Positions 53,261-61,623 of a stretch of 61,672 nt of DNA are shown here, one piece after another (the first letter of the stretch is position 1; each line of letters starts with the position of its first letter). The position numbers and the translations under genes were made by a program. The notes beneath the pieces are model-generated. The model was not told the origin of the DNA. It saw only the letters and a program-made list of their open reading frames with translations, and ran no database searches. Source of the DNA: Methylobacterium bullatum (GTDB lineage Bacteria; Pseudomonadota; Alphaproteobacteria; Rhizobiales; Beijerinckiaceae); assembly GCF_014845095.1 (NCBI RefSeq), contig NZ_NKUG01000093.1:1-61672 (forward strand). The letters run 5' to 3'.

Positions 53261-53485
53261 ATGAAGCTCGAAGTCAAGAAGATCGGCAATTCCACCGGGC
53301 TCATCCTGCCGCGGGAACTCATCACCAAACTGAATCTGGAACAGGGTCAGTGGCTTCACGTCACCGAAATGCCCGACGGCGGAGTGCGCCTGACCCCCTA
53401 CGATCCTGATTTCGACAAGGCGATGGCGCTCGTCGACGACATCATGGACGAATACAAGGATACTTTGCGGGCGCTCGCGCAATGA
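53261..53485 (+). CDS. AbrB/MazE-type antitoxin
   Basis: This encodes 74 residues. An N-terminal swapped-hairpin AbrB domain (MKLEVKKIGNSTGLILPREL, ITKLNLEQGQWLHV) binds DNA, and the acidic C-terminal helix (DPDFDKAMALVDDIMDEYKD) would wrap the toxin. Its stop overlaps the toxin ATG by 4 bp (53482-53485), enforcing coupled translation. The palindrome just upstream is its probable operator. Pairing of an AbrB-type antitoxin with a Doc toxin differs from the classic Phd-Doc arrangement. Confidence 0.88.
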   Translation: MKLEVKKIGNSTGLILPRELITKLNLEQGQWLHVTEMPDGGVRLTPYDPDFDKAMALVDDIMDEYKDTLRALAQ

Positions 53486-53868
53486 CCGAGCCTCGTTGGC
53501 TGACGGCCGAAGAGATCAAGGTTGCCCATGAACGCCAACTCGTCCGGTTTGGGGGCCCACCTGGACTTCGAGACGAGAATGCCCTCGAGTCGGCTCTGGG
53601 AAGGCCTGTGAACCGCTGGCGATATGAGGACGGCGACCTCGCTTCACTGGCGGCGGCGTATGCCTTCGGTCTTGCGCGGAATCATGCATTCATCGACGGC
53701 AACAAGCGGATCGCCTTCGTGGCAATGACGCTGTTCCTACGTCTCAACAACATTGCTTTTCGACCGGATCAGGCCGAGGCGACCCGGATGATCCTCGGCC
53801 TCGCCGCAAGCGAGATCGACGAGGATGGCCTCACGCGCTGGATCCGCGACAACTGGCCGGCGGCGTAA
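53482..53868 (+). CDS. doc: death-on-curing (Doc/Fic) family toxin
   Basis: This 128-residue Fic-fold protein has the motif HAFIDGNKRIA near residue 72, with the conserved His, Asp, Asn, Lys and Arg of HxFx(D/E)xNKR in Doc. Doc phosphorylates elongation factor Tu using ATP and stops translation. The length matches the family (about 126). It is the second gene of the AbrB-Doc operon. Inhibition should come from the antitoxin tail. Confidence 0.9.
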   Translation: MTEPRWLTAEEIKVAHERQLVRFGGPPGLRDENALESALGRPVNRWRYEDGDLASLAAAYAFGLARNHAFIDGNKRIAFVAMTLFLRLNNIAFRPDQAEATRMILGLAASEIDEDGLTRWIRDNWPAA

Positions 53869-53975
53869 CCTCTTCCGCGACTCGAGTTCCGCGACCCATG
53901 GGCTCATGGCCCTGGCACCCTCGGGGGAGGAGCCTATCTCGTAGTGACACCCCTTCGTCGCGCAGAATGGACCCG

Positions 53976-55340
53976 ATGGCCGATCACGACAACGAAGCCA
54001 ACCGCTTCTCGGCGCGCGCCAGCCGCTATGCCCGTGTCGGCGCCAATGTCGGGGGTGTCGCCGCGCGAATGGCCGGCGCCAAGCTGTTCGGAAAGGGAGA
54101 GACCCCCACCAACGCGGCCGCTCTGGCCCAGGCGCTCGGGGGGCTGAAGGGCCCGATCATGAAGGTGGCGCAGCTCCTCGCCACCGTGCCGGATCTGCTG
54201 CCGCCGGAATACGCCACCGAGCTTCAGAAACTCCAGGCCGACGCACCGCCGATGGGTGCGGCCTTCGTCAAGCGCCGGATGATGGCCGAGCTCGGCCCCG
54301 ACTGGCAGAAGCGGTTCGCCTCCTTCGACCTCAAGCCCGCCGCCGCCGCCTCCCTCGGCCAGGTTCACCGGGCCACGGGCCTCGACGGGACGCCCTTCGC
54401 CTGCAAGCTCCAATATCCCGACATGCAATCGGCCGTGGAGGCCGACCTGAAGCAGCTCGAAATCGCCTTCGCCCTGCACCGTCGCCTCAGCTCCTGGCTC
54501 GACACCCGCGAGATCGCCAAGGAGATCGGCGCCCGCGTGCGCGAGGAGCTGGACTACGAGCGCGAGGCCAAGCACGCCGCCCTCTACGGGGCCGTGCTTC
54601 AGGACATCGCCGAGGTGAGGGTGCCCGCCATCCACACCGACCTCTCCACCAAGCGCCTCCTCACCCTCGGCTGGCTCGAAGGCGACAGGATCCTCAGCTT
54701 TTCCGATCAGCCCCTCGAGATCCGCAATCGTCTGGCGCGGGCGATGTTCAAGGCCTGGTGGCACCCGTTCAGTCGAGCGGCCGTGATCCACGGCGATCCG
54801 CACCTCGGCAACTACACGGTCTTCTCCGAGGACGGCGAGGCGCGCGGGATCAACCTGCTCGATTACGGCTGTGTCCGCATCTTCCACCCCCGCTTCGTCG
54901 GCGGCGTGGTCGATCTCTATCGCGGCCTGTTGGAGAACGACCACGCCCGGATCGTCCACGCCTACGAGGTGTGGGGATTCAAGAACCTCAACAAGGAGCT
55001 GATCGAGATCCTCAACATCTGGGCCCGGTTCATCTACGGCCCGATCCTCGAGGATCGCACGAGAACGGTGGCGGATGGCGTCAAGCCCGGCGAATATGGC
55101 CGGCGCCAGGCCTTCGAGGTGCATCAGGCCCTCAAGCAGCGCGGACCCGTGACCGTGCCGCAGGAATTCGTCTTCATGGACCGCGCCGCGGTGGGGCTCG
55201 GCGCGGTGTTCCTGCACCTGCGCTCGGAGCTGAACTACCACCGCCTGTTCGAGGCCGAAATCGAGCGCTTCTCCCTCGAGACCCTGACCGAACGGCAGGG
55301 CGCGGCTCTGGCAGCGGCGGGACTTCCATCTCCCGAGTAA
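53976..55340 (+). CDS. ABC1/UbiB (AarF) family atypical kinase
   Basis: This 454-residue protein shows the ABC1 kinase signature: KGPIMKVAQLLATVPD (KxGQ-like, with Ala in place of Gly), the alanine-rich loop AAAASLGQVHRA, ATP-site Lys in FACKLQYP, DYEREAKHA, HGDPHLGNY and LLDYGCVR in place of DFG. No C-terminal membrane helices like those of UbiB are seen. ABC1 proteins support ubiquinone biosynthesis through an ATPase activity. The start may be 53967 or 53976; no good ribosome-binding site is seen. Confidence 0.85.
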   Translation: MADHDNEANRFSARASRYARVGANVGGVAARMAGAKLFGKGETPTNAAALAQALGGLKGPIMKVAQLLATVPDLLPPEYATELQKLQADAPPMGAAFVKRRMMAELGPDWQKRFASFDLKPAAAASLGQVHRATGLDGTPFACKLQYPDMQSAVEADLKQLEIAFALHRRLSSWLDTREIAKEIGARVREELDYEREAKHAALYGAVLQDIAEVRVPAIHTDLSTKRLLTLGWLEGDRILSFSDQPLEIRNRLARAMFKAWWHPFSRAAVIHGDPHLGNYTVFSEDGEARGINLLDYGCVRIFHPRFVGGVVDLYRGLLENDHARIVHAYEVWGFKNLNKELIEILNIWARFIYGPILEDRTRTVADGVKPGEYGRRQAFEVHQALKQRGPVTVPQEFVFMDRAAVGLGAVFLHLRSELNYHRLFEAEIERFSLETLTERQGAALAAAGLPSPE

Positions 55341-55510
55341 TCGCCAAGATTAACTGCCTGCGCATGACAAGCGGGGATCGACTGTCATTCTCCGGGATAA
55401 AACCGGCTTTCCATATTTTCGCGAGTCGGTATCTCGATTGCGGGTGACAGAGGCATGCGCTAAATCCGCTTGGAACCAATCAAGATGATACCCAAGGGGA
55501 CGACGACAAG

Positions 55511-55804
55511 ATGGCCGATGCGAAGACCGTGACCGGCGTACGTTACAGCCCGGCGATGGACGAAAAGACCCATGAACAGACCTACCGTGGGTTTGTCCGG
55601 TTCGTGGAAATCGGCACCTTCGTGGTGATCTGCTGGGTGCTCGCGTTGGCCGTGGGTGGCATTCGCGAGGCTTGGCTCACGGCGATCTTCGGCGTCTTGC
55701 TGTCGGGCGTGGCGGGCACGGTGGGCGCGCTGTCGCCTGTCGTCGGTTGGAAAGCTCCCGCTGCGGTCGCCGTTCTTCTACTTCTGTACCTCTTCTTCGC
55801 GTGA
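55511..55804 (+). CDS. aa3-type cytochrome oxidase subunit IV-like membrane protein
   Basis: This encodes 97 residues: a polar start, then DEKTHEQTYRGFVRFVEIGT, the typical COX_aa3 subunit IV motif, one membrane helix (VVICWVLALAVGG) and two more hydrophobic segments to the end (AIFGVLLSGVAGTVGAL; AAVAVLLLLYLFFA). The family's usual length is 40-60, so this is an extended version. Such small proteins often precede pntAA in alphaproteobacteria. Confidence 0.75.
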   Translation: MADAKTVTGVRYSPAMDEKTHEQTYRGFVRFVEIGTFVVICWVLALAVGGIREAWLTAIFGVLLSGVAGTVGALSPVVGWKAPAAVAVLLLLYLFFA

Positions 55805-55813
55805 CGTAGCCAC

Positions 55814-55848
55814 GGACCGCTGGTATACCAGGGGTCCGGGCTCTATAT
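55814..55848. promoter_or_regulatory. palindrome and -10-like box upstream of the transhydrogenase operon
   Basis: GGACC-G-CTGGTATACCAG-G-GGTCC (55814-55837) is a near-perfect 24-bp palindrome centred on TGGTATACCA. CTATAT/TATATT begins 5 bp later. Position about 60 bp before pntAA suits an operator and promoter, or a terminator hairpin for the upstream gene. Confidence 0.5.
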
Positions 55849-55898
55849 TCCTGCTAAGCTACGGCGATCGAGAACGATCGCCGAGGGGGATCTCCTGA

Positions 55899-57041
55899 AT
55901 GCGCATCGCTGTATTGACAGAGTCGGACCCCGCCGAGCCGCGGGTCGCGGCGGTGCCCGAGACGATCAAGAAATTCAAAGGCCTCGGGGCCGACGTGACG
56001 ATCCAGTCCGGGGCCGGCCTGAAGGCCGGTGTTCCCGATGCGGATTACGAGGCGGCGGGCGCCACCATCGCCGCTACGGCGGCGGAGGCCGCAACGGATG
56101 CCGACCTCGTCCTCAAGGTTCGCCGTCCCAACGAGGACGAACTGAAGCTCTTGAAGACCGGCGCGACCGTCGTCGCCATCATGGATCCCTACGGTAACGA
56201 GACCGCGCTGAAGGCCATGGCCGATGCGGGGATCAGCGCCTTCTCCATGGAGCTGATGCCTCGCATCACCCGCGCTCAGGTCATGGACGTGCTCTCCTCG
56301 CAGGCCAACCTCGCCGGCTATCGCGCCGTGATCGACGCCGCCGCAGAGTATGGCCGCGCCATGCCGATGATGATGACGGCCGCCGGCACCGTGCCTGCCG
56401 CCCGCGTCTTCGTGATGGGCGTCGGCGTCGCCGGCCTCCAGGCCATCGCCACCGCCCGCCGCATGGGCGCGGTTGTGACCGCCACCGACGTGCGGCCCGC
56501 CACCAAGGAACAGGTCGAATCCCTCGGCGCCAAGTTCGTGGCGGTAGAGGACGACGAGTTCAAGCAGGCCGAGACGTCCGGCGGCTATGCCAAGGAAATG
56601 TCGGCGGAATACCAGAAGAAACAGGCCGATCTGGTGGCGACGCATATCGCCAAGCAGGACATCGTCATCACCACGGCGCTCATCCCCGGCCGCCCCGCTC
56701 CGAAGCTCGTCTCGGAGACGATGGTCGCCTCGATGAAGCCCGGCTCGGTGCTCATCGATCTCGCCGTCGAGCGCGGCGGCAACGTCGCCGGTGCCAAGGC
56801 CGGCGAGATCGTCACCACCGAGAACGGGGTCAAGATCGTCGGCCACGTCAATGTCGCCGGCCGCCTCGCGGCAACCGCGTCGAGCCTCTACGCCCGCAAC
56901 CTGTTCGCCTTCGTCGAGACCCTGATCGACAAGGAGTCCAAGGCCCTCGCCGTCAAGTGGGACGACGAGCTGGTGAAGGCGACGAACCTCACGCGGGACG
57001 GACAGGTGGTCCACCCGTCCTTCCAGTCCACAGCAGCCTGA
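55899..57041 (+). CDS. pntAA: NAD(P) transhydrogenase subunit alpha, part 1 (NAD-binding domain I)
   Basis: This 380-residue protein is the soluble NAD(H)-binding domain [21 protein letters not shown] at the start, [18 protein letters not shown], the nucleotide fold [14 protein letters not shown] and [18 protein letters not shown], then [13 protein letters not shown]. Split alpha subunits are normal for alphaproteobacteria. The enzyme transfers hydride from NADH to NADP+, driven by the proton gradient, in the cytoplasmic membrane. It is followed by pntAB after 17 bp. Confidence 0.95.
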   Translation: MRIAVLTESDPAEPRVAAVPETIKKFKGLGADVTIQSGAGLKAGVPDADYEAAGATIAATAAEAATDADLVLKVRRPNEDELKLLKTGATVVAIMDPYGNETALKAMADAGISAFSMELMPRITRAQVMDVLSSQANLAGYRAVIDAAAEYGRAMPMMMTAAGTVPAARVFVMGVGVAGLQAIATARRMGAVVTATDVRPATKEQVESLGAKFVAVEDDEFKQAETSGGYAKEMSAEYQKKQADLVATHIAKQDIVITTALIPGRPAPKLVSETMVASMKPGSVLIDLAVERGGNVAGAKAGEIVTTENGVKIVGHVNVAGRLAATASSLYARNLFAFVETLIDKESKALAVKWDDELVKATNLTRDGQVVHPSFQSTAA

Positions 57042-57058
57042 TCGCGACGGAGAGACAG

Positions 57059-57499
57059 ATGGCAACCCTTCCTCCCGAACAGGCCGCCGAACAGGCGCGC
57101 GCCGCCGCCGCTACCGCGCGCACCGCCGCCGAACAGGCGCAGAGCCTCGCAGACAGCCTCGGTCAGGGCATCAGCCACGGGATCGCCGCCGCCACCCACG
57201 GCGCGGTCGACCCCACCGTCTTCCAGCTCGCGATCTTTGTGCTCGCGATCTTCGTCGGGTACTACGTGGTGTGGTCGGTGACCCCGGCGCTCCACACCCC
57301 CCTGATGTCCGTCACCAACGCGATCTCGTCCGTCATCATCGTCGGCGCGCTCCTCGCCGCCGGCGTTCCGCTGATCGAGAAGGGCACCGGCTGGGCGCGC
57401 TTCTTCGGCTTCGTCGGCATCGTCCTCGCCAGCGTCAACATCTTCGGCGGCTTCCTCGTTACCCAGCGCATGCTCGGCATGTACAAGAAGAAGGCCTGA
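57059..57499 (+). CDS. pntAB: NAD(P) transhydrogenase subunit alpha, part 2 (membrane)
   Basis: This encodes 146 residues. A flexible Ala/Gln-rich lead (about 50 residues) precedes four membrane helices (from [52 protein letters not shown]), ending [14 protein letters not shown], the usual pntAB C-terminus. It forms part of the proton channel. The start is the ATG at 57059 with GGAGAG upstream; pntB begins 4 bp after the stop. Confidence 0.93.
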   Translation: MATLPPEQAAEQARAAAATARTAAEQAQSLADSLGQGISHGIAAATHGAVDPTVFQLAIFVLAIFVGYYVVWSVTPALHTPLMSVTNAISSVIIVGALLAAGVPLIEKGTGWARFFGFVGIVLASVNIFGGFLVTQRMLGMYKKKA

Positions 57500-57503
57500 G
57501 ACG

Positions 57504-58904
57504 ATGTCCCAGAACGTCTCCGCCCTCCTCTATATCGTCTCCGGCGTCCTGTTCATCATGGCGCTGCGGGGGCTCTCGCATCCGACCACGTCGCGGCAGG
57601 GCAACCTGTACGGCATGATCGGCATGGGACTCGCCGTCCTGACCACCCTCGTCGGTCATCCGCCGGCCGGGTTCGGCGCCTGGATCATCGTCCTCCTCGG
57701 CCTCGGCATCGGCGGTGGCGCCGGTGCCGTCATCGCCAAGCGGGTGCCGATGACGGCCATGCCGCAGCTCGTGGCCGCCTTCCACTCCCTCGTGGGTCTC
57801 GCCGCCGTGGCGGGTGCGGCCGGCACACTCTATGCCCCGCAGGCGGTCGGCATCCTCGAGAACGGCCATATCCATAAGGAATCGCTGTTCGAGATGGCGC
57901 TCGGCGTCGCCATCGGCGCCATCACCTTCACCGGCTCGGTCATCGCCTTCGCCAAGCTCGACGGACGCATGTCCGGCAAGCCGATCATGCTGCCGCAGCG
58001 GCACGCGATCAACATCGCTCTCGGCATCGCCCTCATCGGTCTGATCGCCGTGTTCATCGGCACCGAGAGCAAGGCCATCTTCTGGCTGATCGTGGTGCTG
58101 TCCTTCGTGCTCGGCGGGCTGCTGATCATCCCGATCGGCGGCGCGGACATGCCCGTCGTCGTGTCGATGCTCAACTCCTATTCGGGTTGGGCGGCGGCCG
58201 GCATCGGCTTCACACTGGGCAACCTCGCGCTCATCATGACCGGCGCCCTCGTCGGCTCCTCGGGCGCGATCCTGTCCTACATCATGTGCAAGGCGATGAA
58301 CCGCTCGTTCATCTCCGTGATCCTCGGTGGCTTCGGCGGCGATGCAGCCGCAGCCGGTGCGGGTGGCGCTGTCGAGACGCGCCCCGTGAAGCAGGGATCG
58401 GCCGACGACGCCGCCTACATCCTGAAGAACGCCGAGCGCGTCATCATCGTGCCCGGTTACGGCATGGCGGTGGCGCAGGCCCAGCACTCGCTCCGTGAGA
58501 TGGTGGATATGCTCAAGAAGGAAGGCGTCGACGTGAAATACGCCATCCATCCCGTCGCCGGCCGCATGCCGGGGCACATGAACGTGCTGCTCGCCGAGGC
58601 CAACGTACCCTACGACGAGGTGCACGAGCTCGAGGACATCAACGGCGACTTCCCGCAGGCGGACGTTGCCTTCGTGATCGGCGCCAACGACGTCACCAAC
58701 CCGGCCGCCAAGACCGACAAGACCTCGCCGATCTACGGCATGCCGATCCTTGACGTGGAGAAGGCCAAGACGGTCCTCTTCATCAAGCGCGGCATGGGCT
58801 CCGGCTATGCCGGTGTCGAGAACGAGGTGTTCTTCCGCGACAACACGATGATGCTGTTCGGCGACGCCAAGAAGGTCGTGGACTCGATCGTCAAGAACCT
58901 CTGA
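57504..58904 (+). CDS. pntB: NAD(P) transhydrogenase subunit beta
   Basis: This 466-residue protein has about nine membrane helices in the first 270 residues (for example GGGAGAVIAKRVPMTAMPQL with conserved channel residues), then the NADP(H)-binding domain III with VIIVPGYGMAVAQAQ, AIHPVAGRMPGHMNVLLAE, FVIGANDVTNPAA and IKRGMGSGYAGVENEVF. It completes the transhydrogenase, an important NADPH source in serine-cycle methylotrophs. A terminator lies at 58948-58974. Confidence 0.95.
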   Translation: MSQNVSALLYIVSGVLFIMALRGLSHPTTSRQGNLYGMIGMGLAVLTTLVGHPPAGFGAWIIVLLGLGIGGGAGAVIAKRVPMTAMPQLVAAFHSLVGLAAVAGAAGTLYAPQAVGILENGHIHKESLFEMALGVAIGAITFTGSVIAFAKLDGRMSGKPIMLPQRHAINIALGIALIGLIAVFIGTESKAIFWLIVVLSFVLGGLLIIPIGGADMPVVVSMLNSYSGWAAAGIGFTLGNLALIMTGALVGSSGAILSYIMCKAMNRSFISVILGGFGGDAAAAGAGGAVETRPVKQGSADDAAYILKNAERVIIVPGYGMAVAQAQHSLREMVDMLKKEGVDVKYAIHPVAGRMPGHMNVLLAEANVPYDEVHELEDINGDFPQADVAFVIGANDVTNPAAKTDKTSPIYGMPILDVEKAKTVLFIKRGMGSGYAGVENEVFFRDNTMMLFGDAKKVVDSIVKNL

Positions 58905-58947
58905 GCGGCGCGGGGCGGCACTCCGCCCCGTCAGTCTCGACTGCGGA

Positions 58948-58974
58948 GGGTCGGCGCCATGCGCCGGCCCTTTT
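58948..58974 (+). terminator. terminator of the pnt operon
   Basis: GGGTCGGCGC (58948-58957), loop CAT, GCGCCGGCCC (58961-58970), then TTTT. The stem has 10 bp with one T-G wobble. A smaller hairpin GGGGCGG/CCGCCCC lies just before it. Confidence 0.85.
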
Positions 58975-59073
58975 CGCGTCTTGGTAGCAGCTGGTTCCGG
59001 TATCGCCCCACGCGTCACCTCGAAGCGAGCAGCGCAGTAGCGCCGGATAGCCCCAGGCGAGTAGACTGACGGC

Positions 59074-60873
59074 GTGTCAGCCGCCTCAGCCCTTGCCCCA
59101 TCCCGTGCCTTCCTCGGCGTCACCCGTTCCGTCATGGGGCGGCCCTGGCGTGACCGCTGCGGCGACCCCGCCGCCCAGGCCTATGCCGCGACGATGGTGC
59201 AGGCCCATGGCCTGCCCGACCTTCTCGCCCGCGTCCTGGCCTCGCGCGGCATCCGGCCCGACGAGGCGGCGGCCTATCTCGAACCGCGCCTGCGCGACCT
59301 GATGCCGGATCCGTCCCGCCTCGTGGACATGGAGGCGGCGGCCGAACGGCTCGCCCGTGCCGTCGAGGCCGGCGAGCGCGTCGCCGTGTTCGGCGATTAC
59401 GATGTCGACGGTGCCGCGAGCGCGGCGTTGATGGCCGGCTACCTGCGCGCGCTCGGTCTGACGGTGGACATTCACATCCCGGACCGGATCACGGAAGGCT
59501 ACGGTCCCAACGTGGCGGCGGTCACGGCACTGGCGGAGGGCGGCGCGACGCTTCTCGTCTGCGTCGATTGCGGCACGAGCGGCCACGAGCCCCTGGCGGC
59601 CGCTGGCGGACTCGGACTCGCCGTGATCGTCCTCGACCACCACGGCGCGCCGGAGATGCTGCCTCCGGTCGAGGCATTGGTGAACCCGAACCGCCTCGAC
59701 GACGTCTCCGGCCTCGGCCATCTCTGCGCGGCGGGTGTCGTCTTCCTTACCCTCGTAGCCCTCAACCGCCGCCTGAGGCGGGGAGGGCGGGAGGATCTGC
59801 CGGATCTCGCCGAAGCCCTCGATCTGGTGGCCCTGGCGACGGTCGCCGACGTGGTGCCGCTGACCGGCCTCAACCGCGCCTTCGTCGTCCAGGGATTGAA
59901 GGTGATGCGGGGCCGGGGCCGGATCGGTCTCGCCGCCCTGTTCGATGCGGCATCCCTGAGCGAGCCGCCGGAATCCTGGCATCTCGGCTATCTGCTCGGT
60001 CCGCGCATCAATGCGGGCGGCCGCATCGGCCATGCGGGGCTGGGCGCAGCCCTTCTCACCAGTGGAGATCCTGCGGAGGCGACCCGCATCGCCACCGAAC
60101 TCGATCTCCTCAACCGGGAGCGGCAGGGCATCGAGGCACAGGCGGTGCTGGAAGCCGAGGCCGAGATGGATCGCGCGCTGACACTGGCCCCCGACACGCC
60201 GATCCTGGTGACGGCCTCCGCCTCCTGGCATCCGGGAGTGGTCGGCCTCGTGGCGGCGCGGCTGAAAGAGCGCTTCGGTCGGCCGGCTTTCGCCTTCGCC
60301 CTGCGCCCGGACGGGACCGCCACGGGGTCGGGCCGATCGGTCGCGGGGGTGGATCTCGGCCATGCGGTGCGTGAGGCCGTGGATGCCGGCCTCCTCGTCA
60401 AGGGCGGCGGGCATGCCATGGCGGCCGGCGCCACGCTCCCGAGCCACGATCCCACACATCTGCGCGACTTCCTGGCGGCCGCCCTCGCCGCGGCGGTGTC
60501 GGAGGCGAGGGCCGTGGAGGCACTGCTCGTCGACGGCACCGTGAACGCGGGCGGCGCCACGGCGGAGGTGGTTCGCCTCGTCCGGCGCGCCGGGCCGTTC
60601 GGCGCGGGAGCACCGGAACCGGTCTTCGCCCTGCCGTATCACCGGCTGGTCGATGCGGGAATCGTCGGCAACGGCCACGTCCGCGCGCGCTTCAGGAGCC
60701 GGGACGGCCAAGCCATCGGCACCATCGCCTTCCGCTCCGCCCAAGGACCGTTGGGGCAGGCGCTGCTGGGCGGGATCGGGCAGGAATTCCACGTAGCCGG
60801 AACCCTCGCCATCGATACCTGGCGCGGCGGCGAGCGGGTGCAGTTGCGCGTCGGCGATCTCGCCACACCCTGA
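59074..60873 (+). CDS. recJ: single-stranded-DNA-specific exonuclease RecJ
   Basis: This 599-residue DHH-superfamily nuclease carries motif I FGDYDVDGA, VCVDCGTSGHE, motif III VIVLDHHG and the DHHA1 motif GGGHAMAAG, with GRINAGGRIGHA between them. RecJ degrades 5' single-stranded ends during recombination, mismatch and base-excision repair. The start is a GTG at 59074 (MSAASALAPSRAFLGVTRSV), since family members begin with a short lead before GRPWRDR. Confidence 0.93.
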   Translation: MSAASALAPSRAFLGVTRSVMGRPWRDRCGDPAAQAYAATMVQAHGLPDLLARVLASRGIRPDEAAAYLEPRLRDLMPDPSRLVDMEAAAERLARAVEAGERVAVFGDYDVDGAASAALMAGYLRALGLTVDIHIPDRITEGYGPNVAAVTALAEGGATLLVCVDCGTSGHEPLAAAGGLGLAVIVLDHHGAPEMLPPVEALVNPNRLDDVSGLGHLCAAGVVFLTLVALNRRLRRGGREDLPDLAEALDLVALATVADVVPLTGLNRAFVVQGLKVMRGRGRIGLAALFDAASLSEPPESWHLGYLLGPRINAGGRIGHAGLGAALLTSGDPAEATRIATELDLLNRERQGIEAQAVLEAEAEMDRALTLAPDTPILVTASASWHPGVVGLVAARLKERFGRPAFAFALRPDGTATGSGRSVAGVDLGHAVREAVDAGLLVKGGGHAMAAGATLPSHDPTHLRDFLAAALAAAVSEARAVEALLVDGTVNAGGATAEVVRLVRRAGPFGAGAPEPVFALPYHRLVDAGIVGNGHVRARFRSRDGQAIGTIAFRSAQGPLGQALLGGIGQEFHVAGTLAIDTWRGGERVQLRVGDLATP

Positions 60874-60902
60874 ACTTTGCGTCGGTGCCCGCGCAGGACG
60901 TG

Positions 60903-60931
60903 TTGACACCCGCGCAAGCCCTCACCATAAG
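60903..60931 (+). promoter_or_regulatory. sigma-70-type promoter of tRNA-Tyr
   Basis: TTGACA (60903-60908), 17-bp spacer, CATAAG (60926-60931), 30 bp before the tRNA-Tyr start. Confidence 0.7.
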
Positions 60932-60961
60932 GACCCGCGCGCTGCCGAGAGGCGGTGGTTT

Positions 60962-61045
60962 GGGGGAATGTCCCGAGCGGCAAAGGGGGCGGACTGTAAA
61001 TCCGCTGCGTAAGCTTCGTAGGTTCGAGTCCTACTTCCCCCACCA
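60962..61045 (+). tRNA. tRNA-Tyr (anticodon GTA)
   Basis: An 84-nt class II tRNA with acceptor GGGGGAA/TTCCCCC, anticodon loop CTGTAAA (anticodon GTA), a long variable arm (TGCGTAAGCTTCG), T-arm TAGGTTCGAGTCCTA and encoded CCA (61043-61045). Confidence 0.97.
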
Positions 61046-61127
61046 ATCCATACCGACACGCAGGCACCACGGCCGATGAAGGGATCACCTTCTCAAAACC
61101 GCGTCGCCATGTTATCGGGCGCCATAT

Positions 61128-61201
61128 GCGGGTGTAGCTCAATGGTAGAGCAGCAGCCTTCCAAGCTGAATACCCGGGTTCGATTCCCGGTACCCGCTCC
61201 A
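61128..61201 (+). tRNA. tRNA-Gly (anticodon TCC)
   Basis: A 74-nt tRNA with acceptor GCGGGTG/TACCCGC, D-arm AGCTCAATGGTAGAGC, anticodon loop CTTCCAA (anticodon TCC), T-arm CCGGGTTCGATTCCCGG and encoded CCA. It follows tRNA-Tyr by 82 bp and may be cotranscribed. In many alphaproteobacteria the Tyr-Gly pair precedes tuf; here no tuf follows within the window. Confidence 0.97.
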
Positions 61202-61251
61202 CTCCCCCCTTCCCGAAAAGACTAGCAACCTCAGCCCGATAGGGCAGGGGC

Positions 61252-61303
61252 GCGGTATCCAGTGGCTGTTTGCCTGGGCGGTGGATACCGCATGGATACC
61301 GCA
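61252..61303. repeat. inverted and tandem 10-11 bp repeats downstream of tRNA-Gly
   Basis: GCGGTATCCA (61252-61261) is inverted relative to two tandem copies of TGGATACCGCA (61282-61292 and 61293-61303). Placement 50 bp after a tRNA suggests an attachment-site arm or recombinase-binding region, but no integrase is in the window. Confidence 0.5.
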
Positions 61304-61383
61304 GACGAATCGGTATCGGGCGCAAGTTTCCTTGTCGAACTCGGACCCGCTCGCACGAATGATGGTGATCGAAAGAGATCGCC

Positions 61384-61623
61384 ATGCCCCGCTGCACCCA
61401 CACCCCGGCCCGCCTCTACGACCGCCACCCTGATCCGGTTCACGACCTCATCGCCGTTGGCAGCCTTTCCCGGTTCGTGCGCTGCACGGATTGTGGTGCC
61501 AGGGGCATCGTCCGGCGCGGCCGCGTGGGATGGACGCCCCGTAGCGCCGGTGATCCGGTCCGCCCGGAGGTCGAGCGGTGGAACGCCCTGGTGGCCGAGG
61601 CTCGTGCAGCGCTCCTGCCTTGA
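61384..61623 (+). CDS. small hypothetical protein with CxxC motif
   Basis: This encodes 79 residues. A CxxC pair (RCTDCGARG) near residue 34 may be half of a zinc ribbon, with Cys4 and His6 as other possible ligands. Mostly basic overall, with a helical C-terminus (VERWNALVAEARAALLP). AAAGAGA 6 bp upstream of the ATG is an adequate ribosome-binding site. I recognise no family; small proteins like this are frequent on islands beside tRNA genes. Confidence 0.5.
   Translation: MPRCTHTPARLYDRHPDPVHDLIAVGSLSRFVRCTDCGARGIVRRGRVGWTPRSAGDPVRPEVERWNALVAEARAALLP

Noticed and set aside
60639..61403. Minus-strand ORF with VPGIEPGYSAWKAAALPL and VGEVGLEPTKLT segments
   Set aside because: Both segments are antisense translations of tRNA-Gly and tRNA-Tyr, seen widely as annotation artefacts.
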